Both the position numbers and the translations under genes were made by a program. 64,000 bases of DNA from Bifidobacterium catenulatum DSM 16992 = JCM 1194 = LMG 11043. Lineage in GTDB: Bacteria > Actinomycetota > Actinomycetes > Actinomycetales > Bifidobacteriaceae. This document shows, piece after piece, positions 35,889 to 45,401 of this stretch (position 1 is its first letter; the number at the start of each line of letters is the position of its first letter). A model generated the notes under the pieces. The model was not told the DNA's origin, ran no database searches, and saw only the letters and a list, made by a program, of their open reading frames with translations. The stretch covers positions 186,001-250,000 of the forward strand of contig NZ_AP012325.1 of NCBI RefSeq assembly GCF_001025195.1. The letters run 5' to 3'.

Positions 35889-37556
35889 ATGATGGCGATG
35901 AACGGTAATGAACATGACGATGCCTGGTGGTCCCGAGAGGTTCCTCGGATGCGTGAAGGTAACCGTTTGGAAGCGAAGCGCGCCAAAGGTGGGTTGCCGC
36001 ACAGTTTGTGGGAAACATATAGTTCTTTTGCCAACACCGAAGGTGGGTTGATTCTGCTTGGCGTGTCCGAGCATGAAGATCATTCGTTGTATATCACTGG
36101 AGTCGATGACGCTCGGAAAATGGTGCAGGATTTTTGGAATACGGTGCATGATCCTTCGAAGGTCAGTGCCGTCGTGTTGAGCGATAACGATGTGGTGATT
36201 CGCCATACTTCGCAGGGTGACGTCATTTCCATTGATATTCCGCGCGCGGCAAGGGAGCATCTTCCCGTATACGTGGGGTCGAATCCGATGAAGGGTTCGT
36301 ATCGGCGCAATGGTGATGGCGATTATCTGTGTGATGGGGAAACGGTCCATGCCATGCTTCGGGATAGTGATTTGCTTCCTTTGGATAGGGCAATTGTCGA
36401 AGATATGGGCGTTGATGCGCTGAACGCCGATAGTGTTGCGTCGTATCGTCGGCAGTTTAAGAGCAGGCGTTCTGACCATCCATGGGTCGGGTTGTCTGAT
36501 GAGGATTTTCTGCTTCGTATTGAGGCGCTGCGGCTTGATGGTTCGCAAGTCCGTCCCACTAGGGCTGGATTGTTGATGTTTGGTGAGGCGTGGCGGATCG
36601 CATCCGAATTCCCCTATTATTTCTTGGATTATCGTGAGATTATGGGCGATCGGGACCGGTGGGATGACCGTTTCACCTCGGAGGATGGCACTTGGTCGGG
36701 GAATTTGTATGATTTTTGGGGAAGGGTGGTCAACCGCCTGCGGTCCGCTGTCGCTCATCCATTTCGGCTTGGTACCGATTTGCATAGAATCGACGACAAT
36801 CCGATGGACAAAGCCGTTCGTGAGGCTGTTACCAATGCGCTTGTCCATGCTGATTATTTCGTTCGTCGGGGTACGGTGATCATTCAGTATTACGACAGGA
36901 TCGTGCTGTCGAATCCTGGTGGATTGCGCCTTTCCGTTGACGAGGTGGTACAGGGTGGCATTTCGGATACGCGTAATCCTACGTTGATGAAGATGTTCAA
37001 TCTGATTGGCATTGGTGAGAAGGCGGGCAGTGGCTTTGATGTGATGCGTGAAGGCAGTCTGTTCGCAGGAACTGCCGAGCCGAAATTGGAGGTGTTTGAC
37101 AATCCGGATCGTGTGCAGCTTACGTTGTATCCACGTAAGTTTGCCGGAAGCGCGGAAGGTTGCATGGGTGGATATTCTGTTGACACAGCGCCTTCCGATA
37201 CGGCGCTAAGTCCGGAAAACGGTTCCGGTGCGGCCCATAGGGGTGGTACCTATGAAAACGGACGGCTGGACGATATGGTTGCTGCGTCTGATGAAGCTTT
37301 GACGTCGTGTAATGCCGATTTTGGCGATGTAATTAGACCGCAAAGCCAGTTGGAGAAAATCACTTATGCACTGACGGTTGGCGGGCCACAGCCCACATCG
37401 TATCTGGCCACAGTGCTGGGTCTTGGTCTTACCAGGACTCGGGAGATATTAGCTTCAATGGTGGATGACGGCGTCATCGAACCAATAGGCGTTGGCCGCG
37501 GACGCAAGTACCGCCTTACCGGGCGAGACGGTTCGCGGAAAGTCCGGATTCGTTGA
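35889..37556 (+). CDS. AlbA_2/Schlafen-type ATP-binding regulator
   Basis: About 555 residues of the COG2865 type. The N-terminal domain (REGNRLEAKRA, then SFANTEGGLILLGVSE) is the AlbA_2/Schlafen putative nucleic-acid-binding fold; a GHKL-like ATPase segment follows near residues 320-400 (EAVTNALVHADY, VLSNPGGL, NPTLMKMFNLIGIGEKAGSGFDVM); the C-terminus has a winged-helix look (TSYLATVLGLGLTRTREILASMV). The job of these proteins is mostly unknown; regulation is inferred. Start is uncertain among 35859, 35889 and 35898; TAAGGTGATG favours the latter two. It is preceded by three direct repeats. Confidence 0.8.
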   Translation: MMAMNGNEHDDAWWSREVPRMREGNRLEAKRAKGGLPHSLWETYSSFANTEGGLILLGVSEHEDHSLYITGVDDARKMVQDFWNTVHDPSKVSAVVLSDNDVVIRHTSQGDVISIDIPRAAREHLPVYVGSNPMKGSYRRNGDGDYLCDGETVHAMLRDSDLLPLDRAIVEDMGVDALNADSVASYRRQFKSRRSDHPWVGLSDEDFLLRIEALRLDGSQVRPTRAGLLMFGEAWRIASEFPYYFLDYREIMGDRDRWDDRFTSEDGTWSGNLYDFWGRVVNRLRSAVAHPFRLGTDLHRIDDNPMDKAVREAVTNALVHADYFVRRGTVIIQYYDRIVLSNPGGLRLSVDEVVQGGISDTRNPTLMKMFNLIGIGEKAGSGFDVMREGSLFAGTAEPKLEVFDNPDRVQLTLYPRKFAGSAEGCMGGYSVDTAPSDTALSPENGSGAAHRGGTYENGRLDDMVAASDEALTSCNADFGDVIRPQSQLEKITYALTVGGPQPTSYLATVLGLGLTRTREILASMVDDGVIEPIGVGRGRKYRLTGRDGSRKVRIR

Positions 37557-37713
37557 GCTGGCTTGGGCTGAACAGTCCGAAACGATCTGTGGGAAGCTGT
37601 TTAAGTGAGACAAGCCGGGCGTTTGGGGATTATGACGCGTTACAGTGGATACAACATCCCACGCGTTCACATCGCACATCCAACATGACACGAGAACAAC
37701 TTCGGAGAACACT

Positions 37714-38847
37714 ATGAGCCAAGGTTTCGCGCCGTTTTATGACGTCAATCGCACGTATGAAGACAACTATCTGCAGGGGCCGTTCGGCGCATTCGCTGAA
37801 GTATTGAAGAGCGATTCCGATGCCGATGCTTCCGAGCAGTCTACTCAGTCCCAGCCGTTCGATCAGGCTGAGGAATTCCTTGGTTTCCGTGTGAACCTGC
37901 CGTTTGGCATTCCGGCAGGCCCGCTGCTGAACGAGCGTTTCACCACGGCTGCCTTCCGCATGGGCTTCGATTTGGCCGTGTATAAGACGGTTCGCTCCCG
38001 CGCATGGGGTTGCAATGCGTTCCCGAACGTGCTTGCCGTGCATCCGAGGAATGCTGACGGTTCGCTGGTTCCCGGCAGTGCCGAACTTGACGAGGGCGTG
38101 CTTGCCGACACCCGCTATGAGCTTCCGATTTCGATTTCCAACAGTTTTGGCGTTCCCTCCCGTGATCCGGACGAGTGGCAGCCGGATATGCAAAAGGCGA
38201 TCGCGGCGGCCGGCGATGGCCAGCTGCTGGTGCCGAGCTTTCAGGGATCCCGCGTTGAAGGCATGGATCGCGAGGCGTACATTGCCGATCATGTCACCAC
38301 CGCGCATTTGGTAGCCGAAACTGGCGCTGGTCTGATGGAAATGAACACCAGTTGCCCGAATGAGGGGCATAATCGTCTGCTGTGCCATGATCCGCATTTG
38401 GTCGGCGAGATTACGGAAGCGGTGAAGAACGAAATCGGCGATCGTCCGCTGATCGTGAAGCTCGCATACATTCCGAATGATACCGATTTGGAGATCATGG
38501 TGAAGGAAACCGTAGGCCATGGCGCGGTGCAGGGCTTCTCTACGATCAACACGATTTCCGCGAAACTGGTGGATGCGAACGGCAATCAGGCGTTGCCTGG
38601 CGCGGGCCGTGACCGTTCTGGCGTGTGCGGCAATGCGATTCGTGGCGCAGGTCTCGATATGGTCGGTCGTTTGAGTGCGATTCGTGAGAAGCTGGGGCTT
38701 GATTTTGCGATCGTCGGTGTAGGCGGTGTGATTCGTCCGGAAGATTACAAGGCGTACCGTGAGGCTGGTGCGAACGCGGTGATGAGTGCCACGGGTGCCA
38801 TGTGGGATGCGAATCTCGCGCGCGAAATTAAGGAGACACTGCGCTGA
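37714..38847 (+). CDS. Dihydroorotate-dehydrogenase-like flavoprotein
   Basis: 377 residues with the DHOD-type FMN barrel: NLPFGIPAGPLLN, YKTVRSRAW, ISISNSFGVPS, MEMNTSCPNEG (flavin/substrate loop), LIVKLAYIPND, TINTIS, and the phosphate-binding VGVGGVIRPEDYKAYREAGANAV. It lacks a membrane-anchoring N-terminus, so it is not class 2-like in its start. No pyr genes are adjacent, so it may be the pyrimidine enzyme or a related oxidoreductase. CGGAGA lies about 7 bases before ATG 37714. Confidence 0.82.
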   Translation: MSQGFAPFYDVNRTYEDNYLQGPFGAFAEVLKSDSDADASEQSTQSQPFDQAEEFLGFRVNLPFGIPAGPLLNERFTTAAFRMGFDLAVYKTVRSRAWGCNAFPNVLAVHPRNADGSLVPGSAELDEGVLADTRYELPISISNSFGVPSRDPDEWQPDMQKAIAAAGDGQLLVPSFQGSRVEGMDREAYIADHVTTAHLVAETGAGLMEMNTSCPNEGHNRLLCHDPHLVGEITEAVKNEIGDRPLIVKLAYIPNDTDLEIMVKETVGHGAVQGFSTINTISAKLVDANGNQALPGAGRDRSGVCGNAIRGAGLDMVGRLSAIREKLGLDFAIVGVGGVIRPEDYKAYREAGANAVMSATGAMWDANLAREIKETLR

Positions 38848-38943
38848 ATTCCGTTTTCCGCGAATATGCTACATGCCTTATGGCAAACTGAAGGGCAGTG
38901 TTTCTTTAAATTTGATCCGATAGCGGGTCGAAAGAGGTTGAGC

Positions 38944-40269
38944 GTGTCTGACAATAACAACGACATTCTGCACGTCGAAGGTGGCAAGCCGCTGAACGGC
39001 ACCATCAAGGTGCGTGGCGCAAAGAACTTCGTGAGCAAGGCCATGGTGGCGGCGCTGCTCGCCCCGGGCACGTCCGTGTTGAAGAATGTTCCGGAGATTC
39101 GCGACGTGCATGTGGTCTCCGACTTGCTGCGTCTGCATGGCGTGGACGTTACGGTGGACGGCGATCACGGCGTGGTCACGATCGATGCCACGAATGTGCA
39201 GCTTGCTGATGTGGCCGATGTGGATACGCTGTCCGGCTCGTCGCGCATTCCGATCCTGTTCTCCGGGCCGCTGCTGCATCGCTTGGGCGAGGCGTTCATT
39301 CCGGCTCTCGGCGGGTGCAATATCGGCGGTCGTCCGATCGATTTCCATCTGGAAACGTTGCGCAAGTTGGGCGCCAACGTTGATAAAGAACATAAGGACG
39401 GCATTCATATCACCGCGCCGAACGGCCTGCATGGCGCGAAGATCCATCTGCCGTACCCGTCCGTGGGCGCTACCGAGCAGACGCTGCTTGCCGCAGTGCT
39501 CGCGGAAGGCAAAACGGAGCTTTCCGGCGCTGCCACCGAACCGGAAATCATGGATTTGGTGTGCGTGCTGCAAAAGATGGGCGCGATTATTTCTGTGGAT
39601 GTGGATCGTACGTTCCGCATCGAGGGTGTGAAGGAACTGAAGGGCTACACACACACTTCGCTGACCGACCGCATCGAGGCCGCTTCCTGGGCTTCCGCGG
39701 CATTGGCCACGCATGGCGACATTTTCGTCAAAGGTGCCACGCAGCCTGAAATGATGACGTTCCTGAACGTGTTCCGCAAGATCGGTGGTGAGTTCGATAT
39801 CACCGATAACGGCATTCGTTTCTGGCATCCGGGTGGCGATTTGAAGCCGGTCGCGATTGAAACTGACGTGCATCCGGGCTTCATGACCGACTGGCAGCAG
39901 CCGCTGGTGGTGGCGTTGACGCAGGCGAAGGGCCTGTCGATCGTGCACGAAACGGTGTATGAGAACCGTTTCGGCTTCACCAAGCCGCTGGTGCAGATGG
40001 GTGCCACGATTCAGCTGTATCGCGAATGCCTCGGATCGCTGCCATGCCGTTTCCAGCAGCGCAATTACAAGCATTCCGCGGTTATTTTCGGACCGACCCC
40101 GCTGACCGGCCGCGATATTGATGTGCCAGATCTGCGCGGTGGCTTCAGCCACCTGATTGCGGCGCTCGCCGCCAAGGGGCCATCCAATGTGCAGGGCATT
40201 TCCCTGATCGACCGTGGTTACGCCGACTTCCGCGGCAAGCTCGAAGCTCTCGGCGCAGATTTTGACTGA
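38944..40269 (+). CDS. murA: UDP-N-acetylglucosamine 1-carboxyvinyltransferase
   Basis: First committed step of peptidoglycan synthesis, adding enolpyruvate to UDP-GlcNAc. 441 residues from GTG 38944, with AAAGAGG 6 bases upstream. The two-domain EPT fold is seen as VEGGKPLNGTIKVRGAKN at the start and internal repeats; the catalytic cysteine is in ALGGCNIGGRPIDFH (Cys near 125), so the enzyme should be fosfomycin-sensitive in principle. Ends DLRGGFSHLIAALAAKG, usual for the family. Starts before 38938 are not conserved. Confidence 0.95.
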   Translation: MSDNNNDILHVEGGKPLNGTIKVRGAKNFVSKAMVAALLAPGTSVLKNVPEIRDVHVVSDLLRLHGVDVTVDGDHGVVTIDATNVQLADVADVDTLSGSSRIPILFSGPLLHRLGEAFIPALGGCNIGGRPIDFHLETLRKLGANVDKEHKDGIHITAPNGLHGAKIHLPYPSVGATEQTLLAAVLAEGKTELSGAATEPEIMDLVCVLQKMGAIISVDVDRTFRIEGVKELKGYTHTSLTDRIEAASWASAALATHGDIFVKGATQPEMMTFLNVFRKIGGEFDITDNGIRFWHPGGDLKPVAIETDVHPGFMTDWQQPLVVALTQAKGLSIVHETVYENRFGFTKPLVQMGATIQLYRECLGSLPCRFQQRNYKHSAVIFGPTPLTGRDIDVPDLRGGFSHLIAALAAKGPSNVQGISLIDRGYADFRGKLEALGADFD

Positions 40270-40362
40270 TTCGCCGTGATCGGTCAAGATTGGTTGCGGC
40301 TGACCAGTCGTGGCTGATGATTTGCGATTGAACGGTCGTGTCGAACGTCTATACCGCCTTTC

Positions 40363-40391
40363 ACCGGCACTCGCTTCACGCGGGTGCCGGT
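40363..40391 (+). terminator. Terminator after murA
   Basis: ACCGGCACTCGC (40363-40374) pairs with GCGGGTGCCGGT (40380-40391) with one wobble, followed by TCTGTTTTT. Confidence 0.85.
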
Positions 40392-40606
40392 TCTGTTTTT
40401 CCGGCGATTGCTGTGGATGTGCGAAGTCTTTTTGTGGTTTGATCTTGCTGCCTCATGATTTTTTCTGCATCATTTGATAAGAAAATGGGGCAGAAGACAA
40501 TGAAAGGAGAAGGTCGACGAGCTGCAGCATCGGCTTGATGCTATGAACGAAAACTGATGCCGATACGGTTCCATACGTATCGGCGGCCGGTGGCACAATG
40601 GAGACC
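40392..40606. promoter_or_regulatory. murA-plsC intergenic region with a hairpin
   Basis: About 215 bases. A 9-bp inverted repeat GCCGATACG/CGTATCGGC (40559-40567 and 40576-40584) lies just before CACAAT (40594-40599), which ends 7 bases before the acyltransferase ATG. No other gene was seen. Confidence 0.45.
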
Positions 40607-41488
40607 ATGGCATCTAAAGGAAAACCGTCGCCGCGCTCTGCAGTGAAGCCGCTGAGCGACGAGCAAGTCGCAAAACTCGCGCAGAAGCATCATCTTGTAG
40701 ACCCGACCCATGATTTCCCGACCGGCCCACGCAAAGCCAACACCGCGGAAATCGAAGCGCAGAATCCAAAAGCGACCCACCGTCTGCTCACCGGATGCGA
40801 CATCGTATTCCGCAATCGCACCAAACTCAAGGCGTGGGGCATCGAGCATGTGCCGGAAACCGGTCCGTTCATCACCGCGGCCACGCACGTCACCATGTTC
40901 GACGTGTTCGTGCCCATGATCTCCATATTCCACCAAGGCCGCCGCCCGCGTTATATGGCCAAGGCGGAAATGGCCTCGTGGCCGCTGATCGGCAAATGGT
41001 TCCAGCTGGTCGGCATGCAGCCGGTGCAGCGTCGTTCCGGCAAAGCCAAAGCTATTGAGGAAACCTCCATCGAAATCCTCACCTCCGGCCGGCCCTTAAC
41101 CGTATGGCCGGAAGGCACGGTGACGCGCGACCCGCAGAAGTGGCCGATGAGCATGAAAAACGGCGTGGGTGTAATCGCCCTCGAATCCTCGCGCCGACTC
41201 GGCTACCAGATACCGTTGTACTGCGCGGTAACGTGGGGTGCGGCAAGCATCAACCATTGGTGGCCGTGGCCGCGTAAAAACGTGGTCATGTGCTACGACG
41301 ATGCGCTTGATTATGCGGATCTGCTCGCCGATTGCGATTCCTGGGGTGAGGAAGTGCCGGAGGATCTCGCCAACGAACTCACCCGACGCATCCGCGTGCG
41401 CATGACCGAAGTCATGGCCGAAATCCGCGGCGAACAAGCCCCTGACGGATATTGGGATTATCGCACGATGAGCCGAGTGAAGGACTGA
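40607..41488 (+). CDS. plsC: 1-acyl-sn-glycerol-3-phosphate acyltransferase
   Basis: Adds the second acyl chain to form phosphatidic acid at the membrane. 293 residues. The acyltransferase HX4D catalytic motif is THVTMFD (His near 94, Asp near 99), and the glycerophosphate-binding WPEGTVTRD block lies near 165. The N-terminal 30 residues are basic and hydrophilic. ATG 40607 has a CACAAT -10-like box 7 bases upstream and no Shine-Dalgarno. gpsA follows after about 190 bases, so both feed phospholipid synthesis. Confidence 0.88.
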   Translation: MASKGKPSPRSAVKPLSDEQVAKLAQKHHLVDPTHDFPTGPRKANTAEIEAQNPKATHRLLTGCDIVFRNRTKLKAWGIEHVPETGPFITAATHVTMFDVFVPMISIFHQGRRPRYMAKAEMASWPLIGKWFQLVGMQPVQRRSGKAKAIEETSIEILTSGRPLTVWPEGTVTRDPQKWPMSMKNGVGVIALESSRRLGYQIPLYCAVTWGAASINHWWPWPRKNVVMCYDDALDYADLLADCDSWGEEVPEDLANELTRRIRVRMTEVMAEIRGEQAPDGYWDYRTMSRVKD

Positions 41489-41676
41489 ATCGAAAAAGGC
41501 CGAACACGCGATTGCTGAAATGCAGTAATCGAAATACTGCCAGCCGATTGCGCGTACGTGTGGCGCGTATTGCGGCATATATCGCAGTGTGCGCAGCCGG
41601 CGGTAGCATAGGAAAAGCAATTTTTGAGCCAAGACTCCGGCTATGAATGATGCCCGGAGCGATGCAAGGAGCAAAT

Positions 41677-42675
41677 ATGACGAACGTGACGGTACTGGGC
41701 GCAGGAGCTTGGGGAACCGCTTTCGGTCAGGTGCTTGCCGACGCAGGCAACAATGTGACCATGTGGGCCATCGAACCGGAGATTGTGGAAGGCATTCGCG
41801 ACCACCATCATAACGGTGTTCGCCTGCCTAGCGTGAAAGTGCTGCCAAGCAACATGACCGCCACCGGCGACCGTGCCGAAGCCGTGGCCAACGCCGACAT
41901 TGTGATCGTGGCCATTGCCGCACAGTTCGCCCGTGTGGCGCTCGCCGAATTCAAGGGCCTGATTCCCGAAACCGCACTCGTCGCCTCGTTGATGAAAGGC
42001 ATAGAACGCACCACCGACAAGCGCATGGATGAAGTCGTCATGGAAACTCTCGACCTGCCGGCCGACCGCTTCGCCGCGATTTCCGGACCGAACCTGAGTA
42101 AGCAGATCGCCGACCGTGAGCCGGCCGCGACCGTGGTCGCCTGCGAAGATCTCGACAATGCGCGCAAGATCGCAGCTGCCTGCACCACCGACTATTTCCG
42201 TGCGTTCGTAACCCGCGACGTGATCGGCTTGGAAATGTGCGGATCGCTGAAGAACGTGGTCGCGCTGGCCGTGGGCATGGCCCGCGGCGCCGGCTACGGC
42301 GAAAACACTGCCGCCATGATCGAAACCCGTGGCCTAGCCGAACTGACTGCCCTGGGCGAGGCGGCAGGCGCCGATCCGAAGACGTTCGCCGGTTTGGCTG
42401 GCGTAGGTGACCTGATCGCCACCTGCGGATCCCCGTTGAGCCGCAACTACACGTTCGGTTCCAATCTGGGCAAGGGCCTGAGCGTTGAGGAAGCTACCAA
42501 GGTGAGCAACGGCGTGGCCGAAGGCGTGCCGACTGCCGATGCGGTAGTGGCGCTCGGCAAGCAGTATGGCGTGCCCACGCCGCTTGCCACCGCCATGAGC
42601 CACGTGCTTTCCGACGGCATCTCCTGCGCGCAAATGCTGTCCGAACTTTTTGGCGAAAGCATCAGCGAAGAATAA
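41677..42675 (+). CDS. gpsA: Glycerol-3-phosphate dehydrogenase (NAD(P)+)
   Basis: Reduces dihydroxyacetone phosphate to sn-glycerol 3-phosphate, the phospholipid backbone. 332 residues from ATG 41677, preceded by AAGGAG. The N-terminal Rossmann GAGAWGTAFG is at about 7-16; ISGPNLSKQIADREPAA and the catalytic SLKNVVALAVGMARGAGYGENT blocks (near 185-205) match GpsA. Codons before 41677 are not conserved. Confidence 0.95.
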   Translation: MTNVTVLGAGAWGTAFGQVLADAGNNVTMWAIEPEIVEGIRDHHHNGVRLPSVKVLPSNMTATGDRAEAVANADIVIVAIAAQFARVALAEFKGLIPETALVASLMKGIERTTDKRMDEVVMETLDLPADRFAAISGPNLSKQIADREPAATVVACEDLDNARKIAAACTTDYFRAFVTRDVIGLEMCGSLKNVVALAVGMARGAGYGENTAAMIETRGLAELTALGEAAGADPKTFAGLAGVGDLIATCGSPLSRNYTFGSNLGKGLSVEEATKVSNGVAEGVPTADAVVALGKQYGVPTPLATAMSHVLSDGISCAQMLSELFGESISEE

Positions 42676-42705
42676 GCTTTCCGTAACATCGCAATTGCAG
42701 ATAAG

Positions 42706-42725
42706 ACCGCACTTTCAGGTGCGGT
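42706..42725 (+). terminator. Terminator after gpsA
   Basis: ACCGCAC (42706-42712) pairs with GTGCGGT (42719-42725), followed by TTGTA. Short, so moderate confidence. Confidence 0.6.
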
Positions 42726-42884
42726 TTGTATACTGAACTGCGATATTGCGAATGCGTGGTATCGCAGGCGAACGGAAGTGCGAACCGGCGCGATATTGCG
42801 AAGACAGACAGTACAGACAGTATTGGCAGACGGTGTTGGGCGCGTGTGCGTTCAACGGACCAACTTATGGAGCATAAGACAAAG

Positions 42885-44021
42885 ATGGCAAAACAGCGCA
42901 TTGTGGTGATGTATGGCGGCAAAGCCGACGAGCATTCGATTTCCTGCATCTCTGCGGCGGGCGTGCTGCGCGCGTTGGATACTGACAAGTTCGAAGCCAT
43001 TGAGGTGGGAATCACCAAGAACGGCGAGTGGATCGTAGACGGCGAGGATCCACGCAAGTGGAACATGAGCGAAGGCCTACCGGTGGTGGAGAAGACGGAT
43101 TCCTCCAAAGATGTGGTGTTGGATGTGGCACTCGGTCAGGATGGTTTCTTCGCTCGTGAAGATGACGGCACGCTGACTTCGCTTGGTCACGTGGACGCCG
43201 TGCTTCCGGTATTGCATGGTCCGTACGGTGAGGATGGCACGATTCAGGGCCTGTTCGAAATGATGAACGTGCCGTACGTTGGCTGCGGCGTGCTCGCTTC
43301 TGCCGCCTGCATGGACAAGCATTATACGAAGGTATTGCTGGCTGCGGCCGGTATTCCCGTGGCTCCCGGCATCACGTTGGATGTGCGCGATTATGATGCC
43401 GCTTCCGAATTTGCCGCCGAAGCGGACGAGATGCTTGCCGCGGTGCAGCAGGCCGGATTGCAGTACCCGCTGTTCGTGAAGCCGTCCCGCGCCGGTTCCA
43501 GCTTCGGCGTGACCAAGGTCGAACATGAGGGCGATGCGGCCGAGCTTGCCGCCGCCGTGTTCGAAGCGTCCCACCATGATTGGCGTGTGCTCGTGGAACA
43601 GGGCATCGACGCGCGTGAAATCGAATGCGCCGTGCTCTGCCCGAAGGCCGGCGAGGCTCCGCAGGCCAGCTGGCCAGGCGAAATCGTGCTTGACAAGCGT
43701 GCCGAGGGCGACGACCAGTTCTATGATTTCGACAGCAAGTACGTGAATTCCGATGCAAGCCATGTGGAAGTGCCCGCAAGCCTGCCGGAAGAAACTCTGA
43801 ACCGCGTGCGCGAAACCGCCAAAAAAGCGTTCATCGCGGTCGATGGCGCCGGCCTGAGCCGCGTCGACACCTTCGTGACGGCCGATGGCGAAGTGATGGT
43901 CAACGAAATCAACACCATGCCGGGCTTCACCCCGATTTCCATGTATCCCAAGGCATGGGAGGCGACCGGCGTGAGCTACACCGACCTGATCACCACGCTG
44001 ATCGAAGGCGTGCTGCGCTGA
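42885..44021 (+). CDS. ddl: D-alanine-D-alanine ligase
   Basis: ATP-grasp enzyme that joins two D-alanines for peptidoglycan. 378 residues. Opens MAKQRIVVMYGGKADEHSIS, then LPVLHGPYGEDGTIQG and the ATP-binding FVKPSRAGSSFGVTKV near 205, and C-terminal SRVDTFVTADGEVMVNEINTMPGFT (metal ligands). ATG 42885 is used; an in-frame ATG at 42867 is possible, the reading frame further upstream has no family similarity. Confidence 0.94.
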   Translation: MAKQRIVVMYGGKADEHSISCISAAGVLRALDTDKFEAIEVGITKNGEWIVDGEDPRKWNMSEGLPVVEKTDSSKDVVLDVALGQDGFFAREDDGTLTSLGHVDAVLPVLHGPYGEDGTIQGLFEMMNVPYVGCGVLASAACMDKHYTKVLLAAAGIPVAPGITLDVRDYDAASEFAAEADEMLAAVQQAGLQYPLFVKPSRAGSSFGVTKVEHEGDAAELAAAVFEASHHDWRVLVEQGIDAREIECAVLCPKAGEAPQASWPGEIVLDKRAEGDDQFYDFDSKYVNSDASHVEVPASLPEETLNRVRETAKKAFIAVDGAGLSRVDTFVTADGEVMVNEINTMPGFTPISMYPKAWEATGVSYTDLITTLIEGVLR

Positions 44022-44114
44022 TTTCGATTGTGTGGTGGCTCCCGTCCGATCGCCGCGCTCGCCGTGTGAGCTGTTTCGCTGCGGACGTCCATGACGACGG
44101 TCATGAGATTGTAA

Positions 44115-44156
44115 GCTGATATTCAGCATTCCTGTATTAAGGTGCTGAATATCAGC
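44115..44156 (+). terminator. Hairpin after ddl
   Basis: A 14-bp perfect inverted repeat (44115-44128 with 44143-44156), followed by ATTTTC. May terminate ddl. Confidence 0.6.
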
Positions 44157-44199
44157 ATTTTCGTATATGCACCCCGTGCACGTCGTCGCAAAGGCAAAT

Positions 44200-45309
44200 A
44201 TGACGTTTCCGCAGTACCCACAATATCCGCAGCGGCCGCAACAGCAGAATCCGCAGCAGCCATCCCAATATCAGCAATATCCGCAACAACCGCAGTATCC
44301 GCAGCCGCAAGTCAATCCTTATGAACTTTGGCTCAAGCGCGTGAAAAGCGTGTTCTCCCGCATCGGTGCAGGCATGTGCCTGATGGTGGTGATCTGGTAT
44401 GCGCTTGCGATGGTGCTTTCCGGCGTGCTCTATCAGGTACTGCACGCCACGAATCTGCCGAATTGGGCGGTGTATGTGGCGTCGGATGCCCCTTTGTATC
44501 TCGTGGCCATGCCGCTCGCGGTACTGATCATGGGCAAATCTTCGGTCATTGAAACACGCAAGTTCGACATGAAGCCAGGCCAATTCTTCAAACTGCTGGT
44601 CATGTGCTTCCCGCTCATGTATGTGGGCAGTCTCATCGGCAATATGCTGGCGTCGCTGCTTTCCGGAGGCAACGCCAGCAATTCGGTAAGTGATCTGGCT
44701 ATGCAATTCAACGTGTGGAACGTGGTGTTCCTCGTGATTCTCGGACCGTTGTTCGAAGAATGGATCTTCCGCAAGGAACTCATCAGCCGCACGCGCAAAT
44801 ACGGCGAAAAAACCGCGATCGTGTTCTCCGCGCTGTTCTTTGGCTTGGTGCACATGAACCTGTTCCAGTTCTTCTACGCATTCGCATTGGGTCTTGTATT
44901 CGGCTACGTGTACGTGCGTACCAGCAAACTGCGTTATTCGGTGGTCATGCACATGTTCGTCAACTTCATGGGCGGCGTGGCCGCGCCATGGGTGATGACG
45001 AACATTGACATCGACAGTCTGATGAACGTGCTGACCAGTGCGGAAAACGGCGACGGAACAGCCATGATGCAGTGGATGGGCCAGAATGCGACGGGAATGA
45101 TGATATTCGGCATCTATATGCTGCTGTATTGCGGTCTGATTATTGCGGGTGTGGTGCTGCTTATTCGTGAACGTAAGAATTTTGTATTCTATACCGCACC
45201 GGAAGAACTGCCTCGCGGCGTTCGCACGAGCACAGCAATACTGAACGTCGGCGTAATTACTTACATTGTAGTGACGGTTATTATTACGGCAATCAATCTA
45301 ATGATGTAA
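44200..45309 (+). CDS. CPBP-family intramembrane glutamic endopeptidase
   Basis: 369 residues, membrane protein with about eight hydrophobic segments. The CPBP (Abi) motifs are EEWIFRKELI near 186 (EExxxR), FFGLVHMNLFQFFYAF (HxxxF-like) and VVMHMFVNFMGG. The N-terminal 45 residues are dominated by repeated Pro-Gln-Tyr (PQYPQ, YPQQPQYPQ), a disordered cytoplasmic tail. Members process prenylated or other membrane substrates or bacteriocins; here the role is unknown. Start could also be ATG 44167. Confidence 0.83.
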   Translation: MTFPQYPQYPQRPQQQNPQQPSQYQQYPQQPQYPQPQVNPYELWLKRVKSVFSRIGAGMCLMVVIWYALAMVLSGVLYQVLHATNLPNWAVYVASDAPLYLVAMPLAVLIMGKSSVIETRKFDMKPGQFFKLLVMCFPLMYVGSLIGNMLASLLSGGNASNSVSDLAMQFNVWNVVFLVILGPLFEEWIFRKELISRTRKYGEKTAIVFSALFFGLVHMNLFQFFYAFALGLVFGYVYVRTSKLRYSVVMHMFVNFMGGVAAPWVMTNIDIDSLMNVLTSAENGDGTAMMQWMGQNATGMMIFGIYMLLYCGLIIAGVVLLIRERKNFVFYTAPEELPRGVRTSTAILNVGVITYIVVTVIITAINLMM

Positions 45310-45317
45310 TAATTTCA

Positions 45318-45365
45318 GTATAAAAAGTGCCGCATGTGGAATACTACATGCGGCACTTTTTATAC
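45318..45365. terminator. Bidirectional terminator between CPBP and mscS genes
   Basis: A perfect 20-bp stem (45318-45337 with 45346-45365), 8-base loop, A- and T-rich at the ends. Confidence 0.88.
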
Positions 45366-45401
45366 ATGGGTCAATCGCGATTCCTTGTGTTCACAAGGAG
45401 A

